A stretch of DNA of 64,000 nt from positions 46,736 through 110,735 of the forward strand of contig JAZQJA010000019.1 of NCBI GenBank assembly GCA_045541455.1. The letters are read 5' to 3'. How positions within the stretch are numbered: position 1 is the stretch's first letter; each line of letters opens with the position of its first letter. The translations under genes and the position numbers were made by a program. The notes beneath the pieces are model-generated. The model had not been told where the DNA came from. It worked only from the letters and a program-made list of their open reading frames with translations, and made no database searches. Source of the DNA: RGIG9041 sp045541455 (GTDB taxonomy: Bacteria > Bacillota > Clostridia > Oscillospirales > QAKW01). Shown piece by piece: positions 40,974 through 50,891 of the stretch.

Positions 40974-42902
40974 ATGGGACTTACGATTGCACAAAAAATC
41001 ATAAAATCTCATCTTGTAAGCGGTGAGATGAAAGTGGGACAAGAAATTTCCCTTAAAATAGATCAGACTTTAACTCAGGACGCAACAGGCACAATGGCAT
41101 ACCTTGAGTTTGAAACAATGGGAATTGACCGTGTTAAGACCGAGCGTTCTGTGGCATATATTGACCATAACACTTTGCAGTCCGGTTTTGAAAATGCCGA
41201 CGACCATCGTTATATCCAGTCGGTTGCAAAGAAACACGGCATATATTTTTCTCGCCCAGGCAACGGTATTTGCCATCAGGTACATCTTGAGCGTTTCGGT
41301 ATCCCCGGTAAAACGCTTATCGGTTCTGACAGCCACACCCCCACCGGAGGCGGTATAGGTATGCTGGCATTTGGTGCAGGCGGACTTGATGTTGCTGTGG
41401 CAATGGGTGGCGGTGCTTATTATATAACAATGCCAAAAATGATAAAGGTTAACCTTACAGGTAAACTTAATCCCTATGTTACAGCAAAAGATGTAAGCCT
41501 TGAAATTTTACGGATACTGTCTGTAAAAGGCGGTGTCGGCTCTATAATCGAATGGGGTGGTGAGGGTGTTAAAACCCTCTCGGTTCCTGAGCGTGCTACA
41601 ATAACAAATATGGGAACAGAACTGGGTGCTACCACCTCAATTTTCCCATCAGACGAAATCACATACGAGTTTTTAAAGGCAGAGGGCAGAGGTCAGGATT
41701 ATATTCCGCTTGAAAGCGACCCCGATGCTCAGTATGACCGTGTTATTGATATTAACCTTTCAACTCTTGAACCGCTTATCGCTTGCCCGCACATGCCTGA
41801 CAACGTTGTAACAGTTTCAAGCCTTAAAGGTACAAAAGTAGATCAAGTTTGCATTGGTTCTTGCACAAACTCGTCACTTCTTGATATGCTTAAGGTTGCC
41901 GCAATGCTTAAAGGCAAAACAATCAAAGACAGCGTCAGCCTTTCAATCTCCCCCGGTTCGAAACAAGTGCTTGCAATGCTTGCCGACTGCGGTGCACTCA
42001 CAGATATTATTGCATCGGGAGCGCGTGTGCTTGAATGTGCTTGCGGACCGTGTATCGGAATGGGATTTTCACCTAATTCGGCGGGTGTAAGCCTTCGTAC
42101 TTTCAACCGTAACTTTGAGGGCAGAAGCGGTACCGCTGACGGTAAGGTATATCTTGTTTCACCCGAAACTGCAGTTGCTGCAGCGCTTACAGGTGAAATT
42201 ACCGACCCCAGACTGCTTGGTGATAAAATTGAAATAAATTTCCCCGACTCATTCCGTATTGACGACAGCGCGGTTATACCTCCTGCAGACAAAGATACTG
42301 CAAAAAATCTTGAAATTTTACGCGGGCCCAATATTAAAGAGTTCCCCGCAAGCCGTCCCCAACAGGACAGCATTACAGCATCGCTTGTTTTAAAAGTAGG
42401 GGATAATATAACAACTGACCACATTATGCCGGCAGGTGCTAAAATATTGCCGTACCGCTCAAATATTCCGTATCTATCACAGTTCTGTTTTGGTGTGTGT
42501 GATAAAACATTCCCCGAGCGTGCAAAGGCAGCAGGTCAAAGCATAATTGTCGGCGGTATCAACTACGGTCAGGGCTCATCGCGTGAACACGCGGCTCTCG
42601 TTCCGCTTTATCTGGGTGTAAGGGTTGTAATTACAAAAAGTTTTGCGCGTATTCACGTTGCAAATTTAATAAACGCAGGCATTATGCCCCTTACATTTAA
42701 AAATGCAGACGATTATGATAAACTCACTCAAGGTGATCAACTTGCAATAGACGGTGTTTTTGAGGGTATGGATAAAGGGGAGATGACCCTTGAAAATAAA
42801 ACCACCGGTGAAAAAATAACACTTGTATGTAATTTCACAGATAGACAAAAGGCAATACTTAAAGCAGGTGGCCTTTTGAGCTATACAAAACTTAACGGAT
42901 AA
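40974..42902 (+). CDS. Aconitate hydratase
   Basis: 642 residues. The three cluster cysteines are in CIGSCTNSS near 300 and CACGPCIG near 360; the mobile carboxy-terminal swivel domain has GGINYGQGSSREHAALVP near 523. This compact mitochondrial-like form is common in Clostridia. It turns citrate into isocitrate with a 4Fe-4S cluster. The alternative, homoaconitase, is less likely beside isocitrate dehydrogenase. It has a GAGGAG ribosome site. Confidence 0.92.
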   Translation: MGLTIAQKIIKSHLVSGEMKVGQEISLKIDQTLTQDATGTMAYLEFETMGIDRVKTERSVAYIDHNTLQSGFENADDHRYIQSVAKKHGIYFSRPGNGICHQVHLERFGIPGKTLIGSDSHTPTGGGIGMLAFGAGGLDVAVAMGGGAYYITMPKMIKVNLTGKLNPYVTAKDVSLEILRILSVKGGVGSIIEWGGEGVKTLSVPERATITNMGTELGATTSIFPSDEITYEFLKAEGRGQDYIPLESDPDAQYDRVIDINLSTLEPLIACPHMPDNVVTVSSLKGTKVDQVCIGSCTNSSLLDMLKVAAMLKGKTIKDSVSLSISPGSKQVLAMLADCGALTDIIASGARVLECACGPCIGMGFSPNSAGVSLRTFNRNFEGRSGTADGKVYLVSPETAVAAALTGEITDPRLLGDKIEINFPDSFRIDDSAVIPPADKDTAKNLEILRGPNIKEFPASRPQQDSITASLVLKVGDNITTDHIMPAGAKILPYRSNIPYLSQFCFGVCDKTFPERAKAAGQSIIVGGINYGQGSSREHAALVPLYLGVRVVITKSFARIHVANLINAGIMPLTFKNADDYDKLTQGDQLAIDGVFEGMDKGEMTLENKTTGEKITLVCNFTDRQKAILKAGGLLSYTKLNG

Positions 42903-42916
42903 AAGGAGATATACCA

Positions 42917-44065
42917 ATGCAAAAATATATAGATAACGCTGTCGAGCAGTTCAGAACGCTTATTACCGAACAGCTTGAAAGACAAAACCGTATGGAAAAG
43001 GGCGAAAGTGCAAAAGATTTTGCCAATATGGACAAAATAGTAATAGGTGTTTGCGGTGGTGACGGCATTGGACCTATCATTTCAGCAGGTGCACAGCGCG
43101 TTTTGGAATTTCTTTTAAAAGACGAAATTGCGTCGGGCAGGGTTGAAATGAAAGTTATCGACGGCCTTACAATTGAAAACAGAATTGCCAAGGGCAAAGC
43201 AATTCCTGATGATGTTCTTTGCGAAATTAAGTCGTGTGATGTTGTTTTGAAAGGCCCTACCACTACCCCTAAAGGCGGTACAATGGAAAGTGCAAATGTT
43301 GCAATGCGCCGTGAACTTGACCTTTATGCAAATGTACGTCCTGTATGCGTTCCTGAACTTGATATTGACTGGATATTCTACAGAGAAAATACCGAAGGTG
43401 AGTATGTGTTAGGCAGCCGCGGTGTAGAAATTCCCTCAAAACTTGCTATGGACTTTAAAGTTACTACTGATTGCGGCACAAAACGTATTGCAAAAGCCGC
43501 ATTTGAATATGCAAAAAACAATGGTAAAACAAACGTTGCTATTGTAACAAAGGCAAATATTATGAAAAAGACCGACGGTAAGTTTTCAGAACTTTGCCAT
43601 GAGGTTGCAAAAGACTATCCCGATATAACAGCAGAGGACTGGTATATTGATATTATGACTGCAAACCTTATAAACGAAAATAACCGCTCAAAGTTTCAGG
43701 TTTTCGTGTTGCCTAATCTTTACGGTGATATTATTACTGACGAGGCTGCTCAAATTCAAGGCGGTGTAGGTACTGCCGGCAGTGCCAATATAGGTGACAG
43801 ATACGCAATGTTCGAGGCTATTCACGGCTCGGCACCCCGTATGATTGAGCGTGGTGACGGACAGTATGCAAACCCCTCAAGTATGCTTAAAGCATCCGAA
43901 ATGCTGCTGCGCCATATCGCAATGCCCGACAAAGCTGACAAACTTGCAAAGGCTATGCAAATTTGTACCGAAACCGAAAAGAAACTTGTAATAACAGGCA
44001 GAAACACCGGCGCTACTTGTAATGAGTTTGCAGACTATGTAATGGAAACCATTTCAAAACTGTAA
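42917..44065 (+). CDS. Isocitrate dehydrogenase (isocitrate/isopropylmalate family)
   Basis: 382 residues. The substrate loop TTTPKGGTMESANVAMRRELDLYANVRP retains the Ser and Asn that contact the isocitrate gamma-carboxylate in E. coli Icd. The cofactor region is HGSAPRMIERGDGQYANP; at the position of E. coli Lys344-Tyr345 it has Arg-Met, so NAD versus NADP use cannot be decided. It gives 2-oxoglutarate for glutamate. An amino-terminal extension of about 35 residues precedes the first strand (MDKIVIGVCGGDGIGP). It is the last gene of the operon. Confidence 0.9.
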   Translation: MQKYIDNAVEQFRTLITEQLERQNRMEKGESAKDFANMDKIVIGVCGGDGIGPIISAGAQRVLEFLLKDEIASGRVEMKVIDGLTIENRIAKGKAIPDDVLCEIKSCDVVLKGPTTTPKGGTMESANVAMRRELDLYANVRPVCVPELDIDWIFYRENTEGEYVLGSRGVEIPSKLAMDFKVTTDCGTKRIAKAAFEYAKNNGKTNVAIVTKANIMKKTDGKFSELCHEVAKDYPDITAEDWYIDIMTANLINENNRSKFQVFVLPNLYGDIITDEAAQIQGGVGTAGSANIGDRYAMFEAIHGSAPRMIERGDGQYANPSSMLKASEMLLRHIAMPDKADKLAKAMQICTETEKKLVITGRNTGATCNEFADYVMETISKL

Positions 44066-44087
44066 ATAAGATTTTCTTATACACTAT

Positions 44088-44121
44088 AAAAACGGTTGTA
44101 AAATTTTACAGCCGTTTTTTT
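44088..44121 (+). terminator. Terminator after the TCA operon
   Basis: Stem AAAAACGGTTGTAAA / TTTACAGCCGTTTTT with one G-T type mismatch and a T tract. Confidence 0.88.
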
Positions 44122-44124
44122 AAA

Positions 44125-44153
44125 TTGACAGTACAAATATGTAATGATAAAAT
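44125..44153 (+). promoter_or_regulatory. Promoter of addBA
   Basis: TTGACA at 44125-44130, 17-base spacer, TAAAAT at 44148-44153, only four bases after the preceding terminator. Confidence 0.75.
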
Positions 44154-44182
44154 TATAGTATCAATTAAAGTGGGTAAAAGTT

Positions 44183-47100
44183 ATGGTAACATTTTTATAC
44201 GGCAGAGCCGGTGTGGGTAAAACAAATCAACTTTTCCTTACCTCAAAGCAAATTGCTAAAAACGGCGGTAAGGTTATTTTTGTTGTGCCCGAACAACTGT
44301 CAATGACTTTTGAAAGTAAACTTTCAAAAACAAAGGGTAGAAATATCAGCGTTTTAAACTTTGGCCGTCTTACCGATACTATTTTTCGAACACTTGGCAA
44401 AACAGCAAGAAAAACACCCGACAGCGCTATGTCTGCCGCTGCAGTCTGCCTTGCTGTAGAAAAAGTATATAACCAACTTACATATTATAAATCAATTGCG
44501 CACACAAACGGTTTTGTTACAAAACTAATTGAGGCATTTTCCGACTTTGACCAAAACTGCCTCTCCTTTGAAAAAATAATGGCAATACCCAGTGAGCAAA
44601 TGTCTAGTTCCACTCGCGATAAATATACCGATCTTTTTAAAATTTATAACGAGTATAAACAAATTTGGTCTGGCGATAATAAAGCACCCGACTCTGATAT
44701 AGAAGTGGCTGCAGGGCTTTTAGAACTTAACGATATGTTTGCCGATACCGATTTTTTCTTTGACGGTTTTCACGGCTATACCGAAAAACAACTCATTTTG
44801 CTCACTCAGATAATAAGTCAGGCTAAAAGTTGCACTTTTACTTTTACAACCGACCTTGAAAGTGAGGTCTTTTCAACCATTACTGCAGAGCAAAAACGCC
44901 TTGCAAGACTGTGCGAAAAATGCGGCGTGCAATACTGCTTGCAAAATGCAGGCTTAACCAACCTGCGCCAAAATTCAAACGAACTTTTGCATATAGAAAA
45001 ATACGGTTTTGGAGGAGTGCCCTCTCCGTCAATAGCAAATGATGGTGCAATTACAGTTTACAGCGCAAAAAATTTAAATGACGAACTTTCCTTTATTGCC
45101 TGCAAAATAAAAAATGATGTGTTAAGCGGTAAATACCGCTACAATGATATTGCGGTTCTTGTGCCAAACGCTGACAGTATTGCTACAGTCGCAAGTACGC
45201 TTTTTGAAAAGTATAATCTGCCTTGCTATATTGACAAAAAGTCAACACTTATAACAAAACCTATCACCGCATTTGTCACAAGCGCTATCGAAATAGCACT
45301 TGACGGCTTTGAATTTGAAAGTGTTTTTGCGCTGTTAAAAACAGGGCTTTGCGATATTCCCTTTGACGATATAAGCCGTTTTGAAAATTATGTGCGTATG
45401 TGGAAAATCCGTCCGCGCAGTTGGGGTGAGAGTGAGTGGACCTACAGTCCGTTTGGCATTTCAAACAGACAAACCCCAGACGATACAGAACTGTTAAAAA
45501 AGATAAATGACATTAAAAATTATATCACAACTCCGCTTGCAAAGTTTAAGTCACGCCTTGAAAAAGCAAACACTTGCCGTGAAAAACTAAGTGCAATTGT
45601 GCTTTTTTGCGAGAACTTTAATGTAAGCAAAAATCTTGAAAATATTGCAAAGAGGTTGTATAACCGCGGCGATATGCAAGGATATGAGGACACTTTGCGC
45701 CTTTATGGTACATTTATGTCAATGCTTGACAGTATTGATACAGTGCTCGGCGACACCCAAATCGACTCGGACAGACTAAGTTCGCTTATATCTGTCTGTT
45801 GCAGTCAGATAACTGTATCAACACGCCCCGCCCGTGCTGATGAGGTTGTGTTTGCAGGTGTTGGCAGGGTGCGTGCACAAGATAAAAAGTGTATTTATAT
45901 CCCCTGCCTTAATGCAGATGTAATTCCCGCACCAATGTCTGACAGTTCGCTTATAACACAAGCCGATAAACAGTTGTTTTTGAATAACAATATCCATATC
46001 ACAAAGGATTTTTTGTCCACTTTTGCGCGTGAGCGATTTGATTTATACAGTGCGATCAGCAGTGCGTCAAACGAACTTGTTATGTCTTATTCGGCATTTA
46101 CATTGACCGGTGAAAAGCGGTTAAAATCCACTTATCTTGAAAATATATTAAAAATTATAGATGTAACGGAACTTACAGAGGATAGCCTGCCTGATGAATT
46201 TTATCTTGTAAGCCTGTCTTCCGCTTCTGACCTTGCCGCACGCGGTAAAGTGGCAGGTCTTGTGTCGGTAATAAACGAAATTTGCGGCTTTGCGCCAAAG
46301 CGCGATAAACTTAGCGAAAAACTAACAGATGATATTGTTTACGGACTATACTCAAAAAATTTGCATCTTAGTTTTTCAGGTATAGAGGAATATATTGGTT
46401 GTCCTTTCAAATTCTTTTTAAATCGCGGCCTTAAAATTTCAAAAACCGAACCGGTTGAACTAAACCCTGCAAACATCGGCACTTTTATCCATCACGGTCT
46501 TGAGCGGCTTTTATCAAATCCGGATATAAAAAATGCAGATGACAAAAAGGTTTTAAATACGGTTAAAGAAATATCAGATGAATACTATAACTTGCAGTTA
46601 AAGGATTTAAAAAACCGTTCACGCCGTTTTGACTATCTGTTTTCAAAGGCAAGTACAGCGCTTGAAGGTGCCGCTGTCAGTGTTGTTGGTGAACTTAAAA
46701 ATTCAAAGTTTACACCCTTTGATTTTGAAGTGGATATATCTCAGTATATAAAGCCTTGCGACCTTGATAAAGGCTACACCCTCTCTCTTGTCGGCAGTAT
46801 CGACCGTGTTGATATAACACCTGATGGAAGCCTTGGTAAAATTGTAGATTATAAAAGCGGAAGCCAAAAGTTTTCACTTAAAAAAATATACAACGGCATT
46901 TCAATGCAACTTCCAATTTATGCAGGTGCCGTTCGTGCAAAACATACTGGTATTGAAATTGCGGCGATGTACTATTTACGCGTTGGTATACCGCAGGTAG
47001 AGGCGGGCGGTACAAAAGGACTGACTGAGAGCGAATATCTGCAAAAAGTAAGTGACTATTACACACGCGACGGTATTTTTCTTGAAGGCGATACGTTGTC

Positions 47101-47359
47101 ATACCTTGATAACAGCGGTAAGTATTTTGCTAAAATTAAAAGAGAGCGTGTTGTTGACAGTGAAAAAATGAACAGACTTATCGACTTTACTTTAGATAAG
47201 ATAAAAGAAACCGGCAATGAGATTGTAAACGGCAATATGTCGGTATCACCAATAAACGACAGTGATGTGCAATCATGCCGCTATTGTGATTATAAAGCAA
47301 TTTGTAAAATTTCAGAGCATACCGAGTGCGAACGAAAACTTGAGGAGGGTGAAATATAA
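44183..47359 (+). CDS. addB: AddB, helicase-exonuclease subunit B
   Basis: 1058 residues. It pairs with AddA to resect double-strand ends for RecA. An amino-terminal ATP site (GRAGVGKT, 7-14), an inactive-helicase-like middle and a carboxy-terminal RecB-type nuclease domain are visible. The iron-sulfur cysteines are one in GCPFKFFLNRG near 740 and three in CRYCDYKAIC near 1034. Nuclease residues lie in SIDRVDIT and IVDYKSG (about 875-895). Its stop overlaps the addA start by one base (TAATG). Confidence 0.95.
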   Translation: MVTFLYGRAGVGKTNQLFLTSKQIAKNGGKVIFVVPEQLSMTFESKLSKTKGRNISVLNFGRLTDTIFRTLGKTARKTPDSAMSAAAVCLAVEKVYNQLTYYKSIAHTNGFVTKLIEAFSDFDQNCLSFEKIMAIPSEQMSSSTRDKYTDLFKIYNEYKQIWSGDNKAPDSDIEVAAGLLELNDMFADTDFFFDGFHGYTEKQLILLTQIISQAKSCTFTFTTDLESEVFSTITAEQKRLARLCEKCGVQYCLQNAGLTNLRQNSNELLHIEKYGFGGVPSPSIANDGAITVYSAKNLNDELSFIACKIKNDVLSGKYRYNDIAVLVPNADSIATVASTLFEKYNLPCYIDKKSTLITKPITAFVTSAIEIALDGFEFESVFALLKTGLCDIPFDDISRFENYVRMWKIRPRSWGESEWTYSPFGISNRQTPDDTELLKKINDIKNYITTPLAKFKSRLEKANTCREKLSAIVLFCENFNVSKNLENIAKRLYNRGDMQGYEDTLRLYGTFMSMLDSIDTVLGDTQIDSDRLSSLISVCCSQITVSTRPARADEVVFAGVGRVRAQDKKCIYIPCLNADVIPAPMSDSSLITQADKQLFLNNNIHITKDFLSTFARERFDLYSAISSASNELVMSYSAFTLTGEKRLKSTYLENILKIIDVTELTEDSLPDEFYLVSLSSASDLAARGKVAGLVSVINEICGFAPKRDKLSEKLTDDIVYGLYSKNLHLSFSGIEEYIGCPFKFFLNRGLKISKTEPVELNPANIGTFIHHGLERLLSNPDIKNADDKKVLNTVKEISDEYYNLQLKDLKNRSRRFDYLFSKASTALEGAAVSVVGELKNSKFTPFDFEVDISQYIKPCDLDKGYTLSLVGSIDRVDITPDGSLGKIVDYKSGSQKFSLKKIYNGISMQLPIYAGAVRAKHTGIEIAAMYYLRVGIPQVEAGGTKGLTESEYLQKVSDYYTRDGIFLEGDTLSYLDNSGKYFAKIKRERVVDSEKMNRLIDFTLDKIKETGNEIVNGNMSVSPINDSDVQSCRYCDYKAICKISEHTECERKLEEGEI

Positions 47360-50300
47360 TGGATTATACACCGACTCAAACAAGGGCAATTAATCTTAAA
47401 GGTGATTCGCTTATTGTCAGTGCCGCGGCAGGTGCCGGTAAAACCGCTGTGCTGTCCGAGCGGGTTATGCGTATTTTAAATGATAGACAAAATCCTGTGG
47501 CAGCAGACAGACTTATGATACTTACTTATACCAATGCCGCTGCTACTGAAATGCGAGTACGTATAACCGACGCACTTACAAAGAAGGTTGCAAAAAACCC
47601 GTTTGACAGTTATCTAAAATCTCAACTCATGCGTCTTCCGTGCGCTAAAATCTGTACTATAGATTCAATGTGCCTTGACATTGTGCGTGCTAACTTCTCA
47701 AAACTTAGTATTGACCCGCAGTTTTCAGTTGCCGAGGAAAACAAACTCGCGCTTATGAAAAATGACGAACTTGAGGATTTTTTAGAACAACTTTACGACC
47801 GTGATGACGCACGGGATATAATTAACTATTTTGTGCGTGGCAGGGACGATAAGCCTTTATTTGAGGCGCTTTATAACGGCTCGGAATTTTTGTTAAAACA
47901 GCCTTGGCCCGAAAGTTATATAAATTCACTTAAAGACTGTGATATCAGCACGGTCTTTACAGCTGCGCCTTTTTTAAAAAATCAATTAACGGGCGAACTT
48001 CGTGATATAATAGACGACTATAAAACGCTGTGTGATACTGCCTTAAACGAAAAATCACTTGATATGTATTCAACCGAACTTGAGTCTATTACAGCGGTTG
48101 AAAAGGCTTTACAAAACAGTTTTGACAATGCGGTAAAATTGGCAAATGCAGTTGTGTTTGAATGGCATCCAAAGCGCACTAATGATATTGACAAAGAACA
48201 GTGGACAAACTGTAAAGATTTACGAAACAGTTTAAAGACGCGTTTTTTAGAACTTAAAAATAAATTTTTATATTCTCAAAGTTCAGTGATTTTAAGTGAC
48301 AGACAAAAGGAAATACAACTTATCTGTTCGTTTTTTAATTTATGTCACGAACTAAATTTGAGATTGTGGCAAAAACGCAAAAAGCACCGTATTTTAAGTT
48401 TTGACGATATAGAAAAACTTGCACTTAAACTTCTTGTCAAAGATGATAGCGGCGCACCCACTCAACTTGCTCGTGAAATTTCAAAAAATTACGATGAAAT
48501 AATTGTCGATGAGTATCAGGACTGTAATAAAATTCAAGACTGTATTTTCCGCGCTTTGTCAAAAGATAATAAAAACGTTTTTGCAGTAGGTGATGTAAAG
48601 CAGAGCATATACCGTTTTCGCAATGCAGAACCCGAACTGTTTATTGAAAGGTTAAACGATGCGGTTGTGCCCGACTCTGACACTGTAACTCGGCCTGCAA
48701 AATTGTCACTGCGCGAAAATTTCCGTTCGCACCCTAAAATACTCGACTTTGTAAACGCTGTGTTTGACCCTGTTATGACTTCGTCGCGAGGCGGCATTGA
48801 TTATAAATCGGACCATCGGCTTGTCAGCGGTGGTCTGTATGAAAAAAGCGAATCGGCAAGCGTTGAAATGATTCTTTGTGTTCACGACTCAAACCCCGAA
48901 ATTACTGCCGCTATGTTTGAGGCACAGACGGTTGCGAAAAAAATTAAAAGTATTATCGGAACACAAACGGTGTACGATATAAAAACACAAACCGAGCGTG
49001 TTATAAAGGCAAGCGATATTGCAATAATAATGCGTGCACCGCGTACAAGCGGTACAGCGTTTGAACGAGCTCTTGAAAACGAGGGTATAGGATACATAAA
49101 TAACAATCCGGCTGAAAACTGCCTTGAAACGCCTGAGGTACAAGACTTGCTGGCATATTTGCAGGTTATAGATAACCCGTATAACGATATTCCCCTTGTA
49201 ACACTTATGTATTCGGACTACTTTGGCTTTAGTGCAAACGAACTTGGAAAAATACGGGCACTTAGTCGTTATACCGCATTTTACGACGCGGTAGTTTTGG
49301 CATCACAAACCGACAGTAAGGCAAAGTATTTTATTGAGCAAATTGAACAGATGCGCGATTTGAGCCAAAATACCGATGTTTACGGAATTATCAGTGCGGT
49401 ATTTGAAAAAAGCGGAGTGCTTATTAAACTGGCAAGCGAAGAGGGCGGTGATATAAAGCGTGCAAACTTGCTTACCGTTGCCGAATTTGCAAGTTCGTTT
49501 GAAACGGGCAAATACAAAGGACTGTTTTCTTTTATAAACTATATTTTGCGGTTGAAAGAAAAAAATAACGCTGTTGCCGCCGCTCGTCTTAAAAAAGCAG
49601 ATGACTGTGTTAACATTTTATCAATTCATGGCTCAAAAGGCCTTGAATACCCTGTTGTATTTTTTGTAAATACTGCGGCGGATATGTATAAAGAACATAA
49701 ATCACAAATTCTTGCAGACAATTATTTGGCAGGTGCAATAATAAGGGATGATAAAACCCACCGCGAATTCCCGTCGTTATTTTATAATGTGGTTGAAAAG
49801 AGTGCAAAGAAGCAGGATGTATATGAGTATATGCGGCTTTTGTATGTTGCGCTTACCCGCGCTCGCGCAAGGCTGTATGTGACAGCGTCAATGACTGCTG
49901 CTGTGGCAGAAAAAACAATCCGTGCTGCACACTTTGCAAACGGTAACCCCACCGATTATCATCTTTTAGAATCACCGTCGTTTTTTAAATGGATGTTATA
50001 TTCTCTTATCACATCAAAAAGTTGTGAAAATTTTGCCCGTTTTGCAGGGGTGCCACCAAAATTCAATAAAGAACTTTTTGATGCAACGCTTGTTTTCCCC
50101 GATACTGAGGACACTGCGATAGAAACTAAAATACAACAGTCCGAAAATAAACCTATTGATGCTACGTATGTTAAACAAATGCTGTCAAAAACATATCCGC
50201 ATTTATCCGACACACTTGTTCCTGCAAAACTTTCGGTTTCTGAAATAAAGGGAATTCGTCAGCAAGAAGACAGTGCAGATGTTTTGATAAAACAATCTCC

Positions 50301-50838
50301 CCGTGCTTTGCGTCCAAGGTTTATGAGCGGTGCAAAGGCCACCGATAAAGGTAACGCGACTCACCGTTTTTTACAGTTTTGCAATTTTAAATCAATAACC
50401 GATATGTCATCTCTTACAAAAGAAATTTCACGGCTTGTTGAGTATGAGTTTATATCAAAAGAAGATGTATCATTAATCGAAAAGGATAAAATTTTACGCT
50501 TTTTGCAAAGTGATATAATGCAAACTCTTGCAAATGCCGGTACAGAGAGTAAAGAAGAGCGGTTTGTGTTTACTATTCCTGCAAATGAGATATTAAATAC
50601 CGACAGTACTGTTCCGATAACGGTTCAGGGTGTACTGGACTGTTGGTATGTGGTAAACGGACAGGCGGTTATTGTTGATTATAAAACAGACCGTGTTTCA
50701 GACGCTACAGAACTCAAACGGCGCTACAGCGTTCAACTTGATATGTATGCAAAGGCACTAAAACATCTTATCGGTATAGACACTTCACACAAATATATTT
50801 ATAGTTTTTGTCTTGAACAGTTTATTGAGATAGACTAA
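47359..50838 (+). CDS. addA: AddA, helicase-exonuclease subunit A
   Basis: 1159 residues. UvrD-type helicase with Q-motif (YTPTQTRAINL), Walker A AAGAGKTA near 26, Walker B IVDEYQDCNKIQ near 383 and the late helicase motif SIHGSKGLEYPVVFF near 755. The carboxy-terminal nuclease carries GVLDCWYV and VIVDYKTD near 1095-1120. It is translated together with addB. A terminator-like hairpin begins ten bases after the stop. Confidence 0.96.
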   Translation: MDYTPTQTRAINLKGDSLIVSAAAGAGKTAVLSERVMRILNDRQNPVAADRLMILTYTNAAATEMRVRITDALTKKVAKNPFDSYLKSQLMRLPCAKICTIDSMCLDIVRANFSKLSIDPQFSVAEENKLALMKNDELEDFLEQLYDRDDARDIINYFVRGRDDKPLFEALYNGSEFLLKQPWPESYINSLKDCDISTVFTAAPFLKNQLTGELRDIIDDYKTLCDTALNEKSLDMYSTELESITAVEKALQNSFDNAVKLANAVVFEWHPKRTNDIDKEQWTNCKDLRNSLKTRFLELKNKFLYSQSSVILSDRQKEIQLICSFFNLCHELNLRLWQKRKKHRILSFDDIEKLALKLLVKDDSGAPTQLAREISKNYDEIIVDEYQDCNKIQDCIFRALSKDNKNVFAVGDVKQSIYRFRNAEPELFIERLNDAVVPDSDTVTRPAKLSLRENFRSHPKILDFVNAVFDPVMTSSRGGIDYKSDHRLVSGGLYEKSESASVEMILCVHDSNPEITAAMFEAQTVAKKIKSIIGTQTVYDIKTQTERVIKASDIAIIMRAPRTSGTAFERALENEGIGYINNNPAENCLETPEVQDLLAYLQVIDNPYNDIPLVTLMYSDYFGFSANELGKIRALSRYTAFYDAVVLASQTDSKAKYFIEQIEQMRDLSQNTDVYGIISAVFEKSGVLIKLASEEGGDIKRANLLTVAEFASSFETGKYKGLFSFINYILRLKEKNNAVAAARLKKADDCVNILSIHGSKGLEYPVVFFVNTAADMYKEHKSQILADNYLAGAIIRDDKTHREFPSLFYNVVEKSAKKQDVYEYMRLLYVALTRARARLYVTASMTAAVAEKTIRAAHFANGNPTDYHLLESPSFFKWMLYSLITSKSCENFARFAGVPPKFNKELFDATLVFPDTEDTAIETKIQQSENKPIDATYVKQMLSKTYPHLSDTLVPAKLSVSEIKGIRQQEDSADVLIKQSPRALRPRFMSGAKATDKGNATHRFLQFCNFKSITDMSSLTKEISRLVEYEFISKEDVSLIEKDKILRFLQSDIMQTLANAGTESKEERFVFTIPANEILNTDSTVPITVQGVLDCWYVVNGQAVIVDYKTDRVSDATELKRRYSVQLDMYAKALKHLIGIDTSHKYIYSFCLEQFIEID

Positions 50839-50847
50839 TTTTAAATT

Positions 50848-50891
50848 AAAAGACATATACTTTTGCAAGGAGAAAAGTATATGTCTTTTTT
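50848..50891 (+). promoter_or_regulatory. Terminator-like hairpin holding the start site of the calcium ATPase gene
   Basis: A perfect 17-base-pair stem: left arm AAAAGACATATACTTTT (50848-50864), right arm AAAAGTATATGTCTTTT (50873-50889), eight-base loop GCAAGGAG. It ends in a T run, so it can terminate addBA. The loop is the ribosome site of the next gene, and the ATG at 50881 lies in the right arm. Confidence 0.8.

Noticed and set aside
41843..42424. 193-codon minus-strand frame inside the aconitase gene
   Set aside because: Antisense shadow of a highly conserved coding region; no ribosome site.
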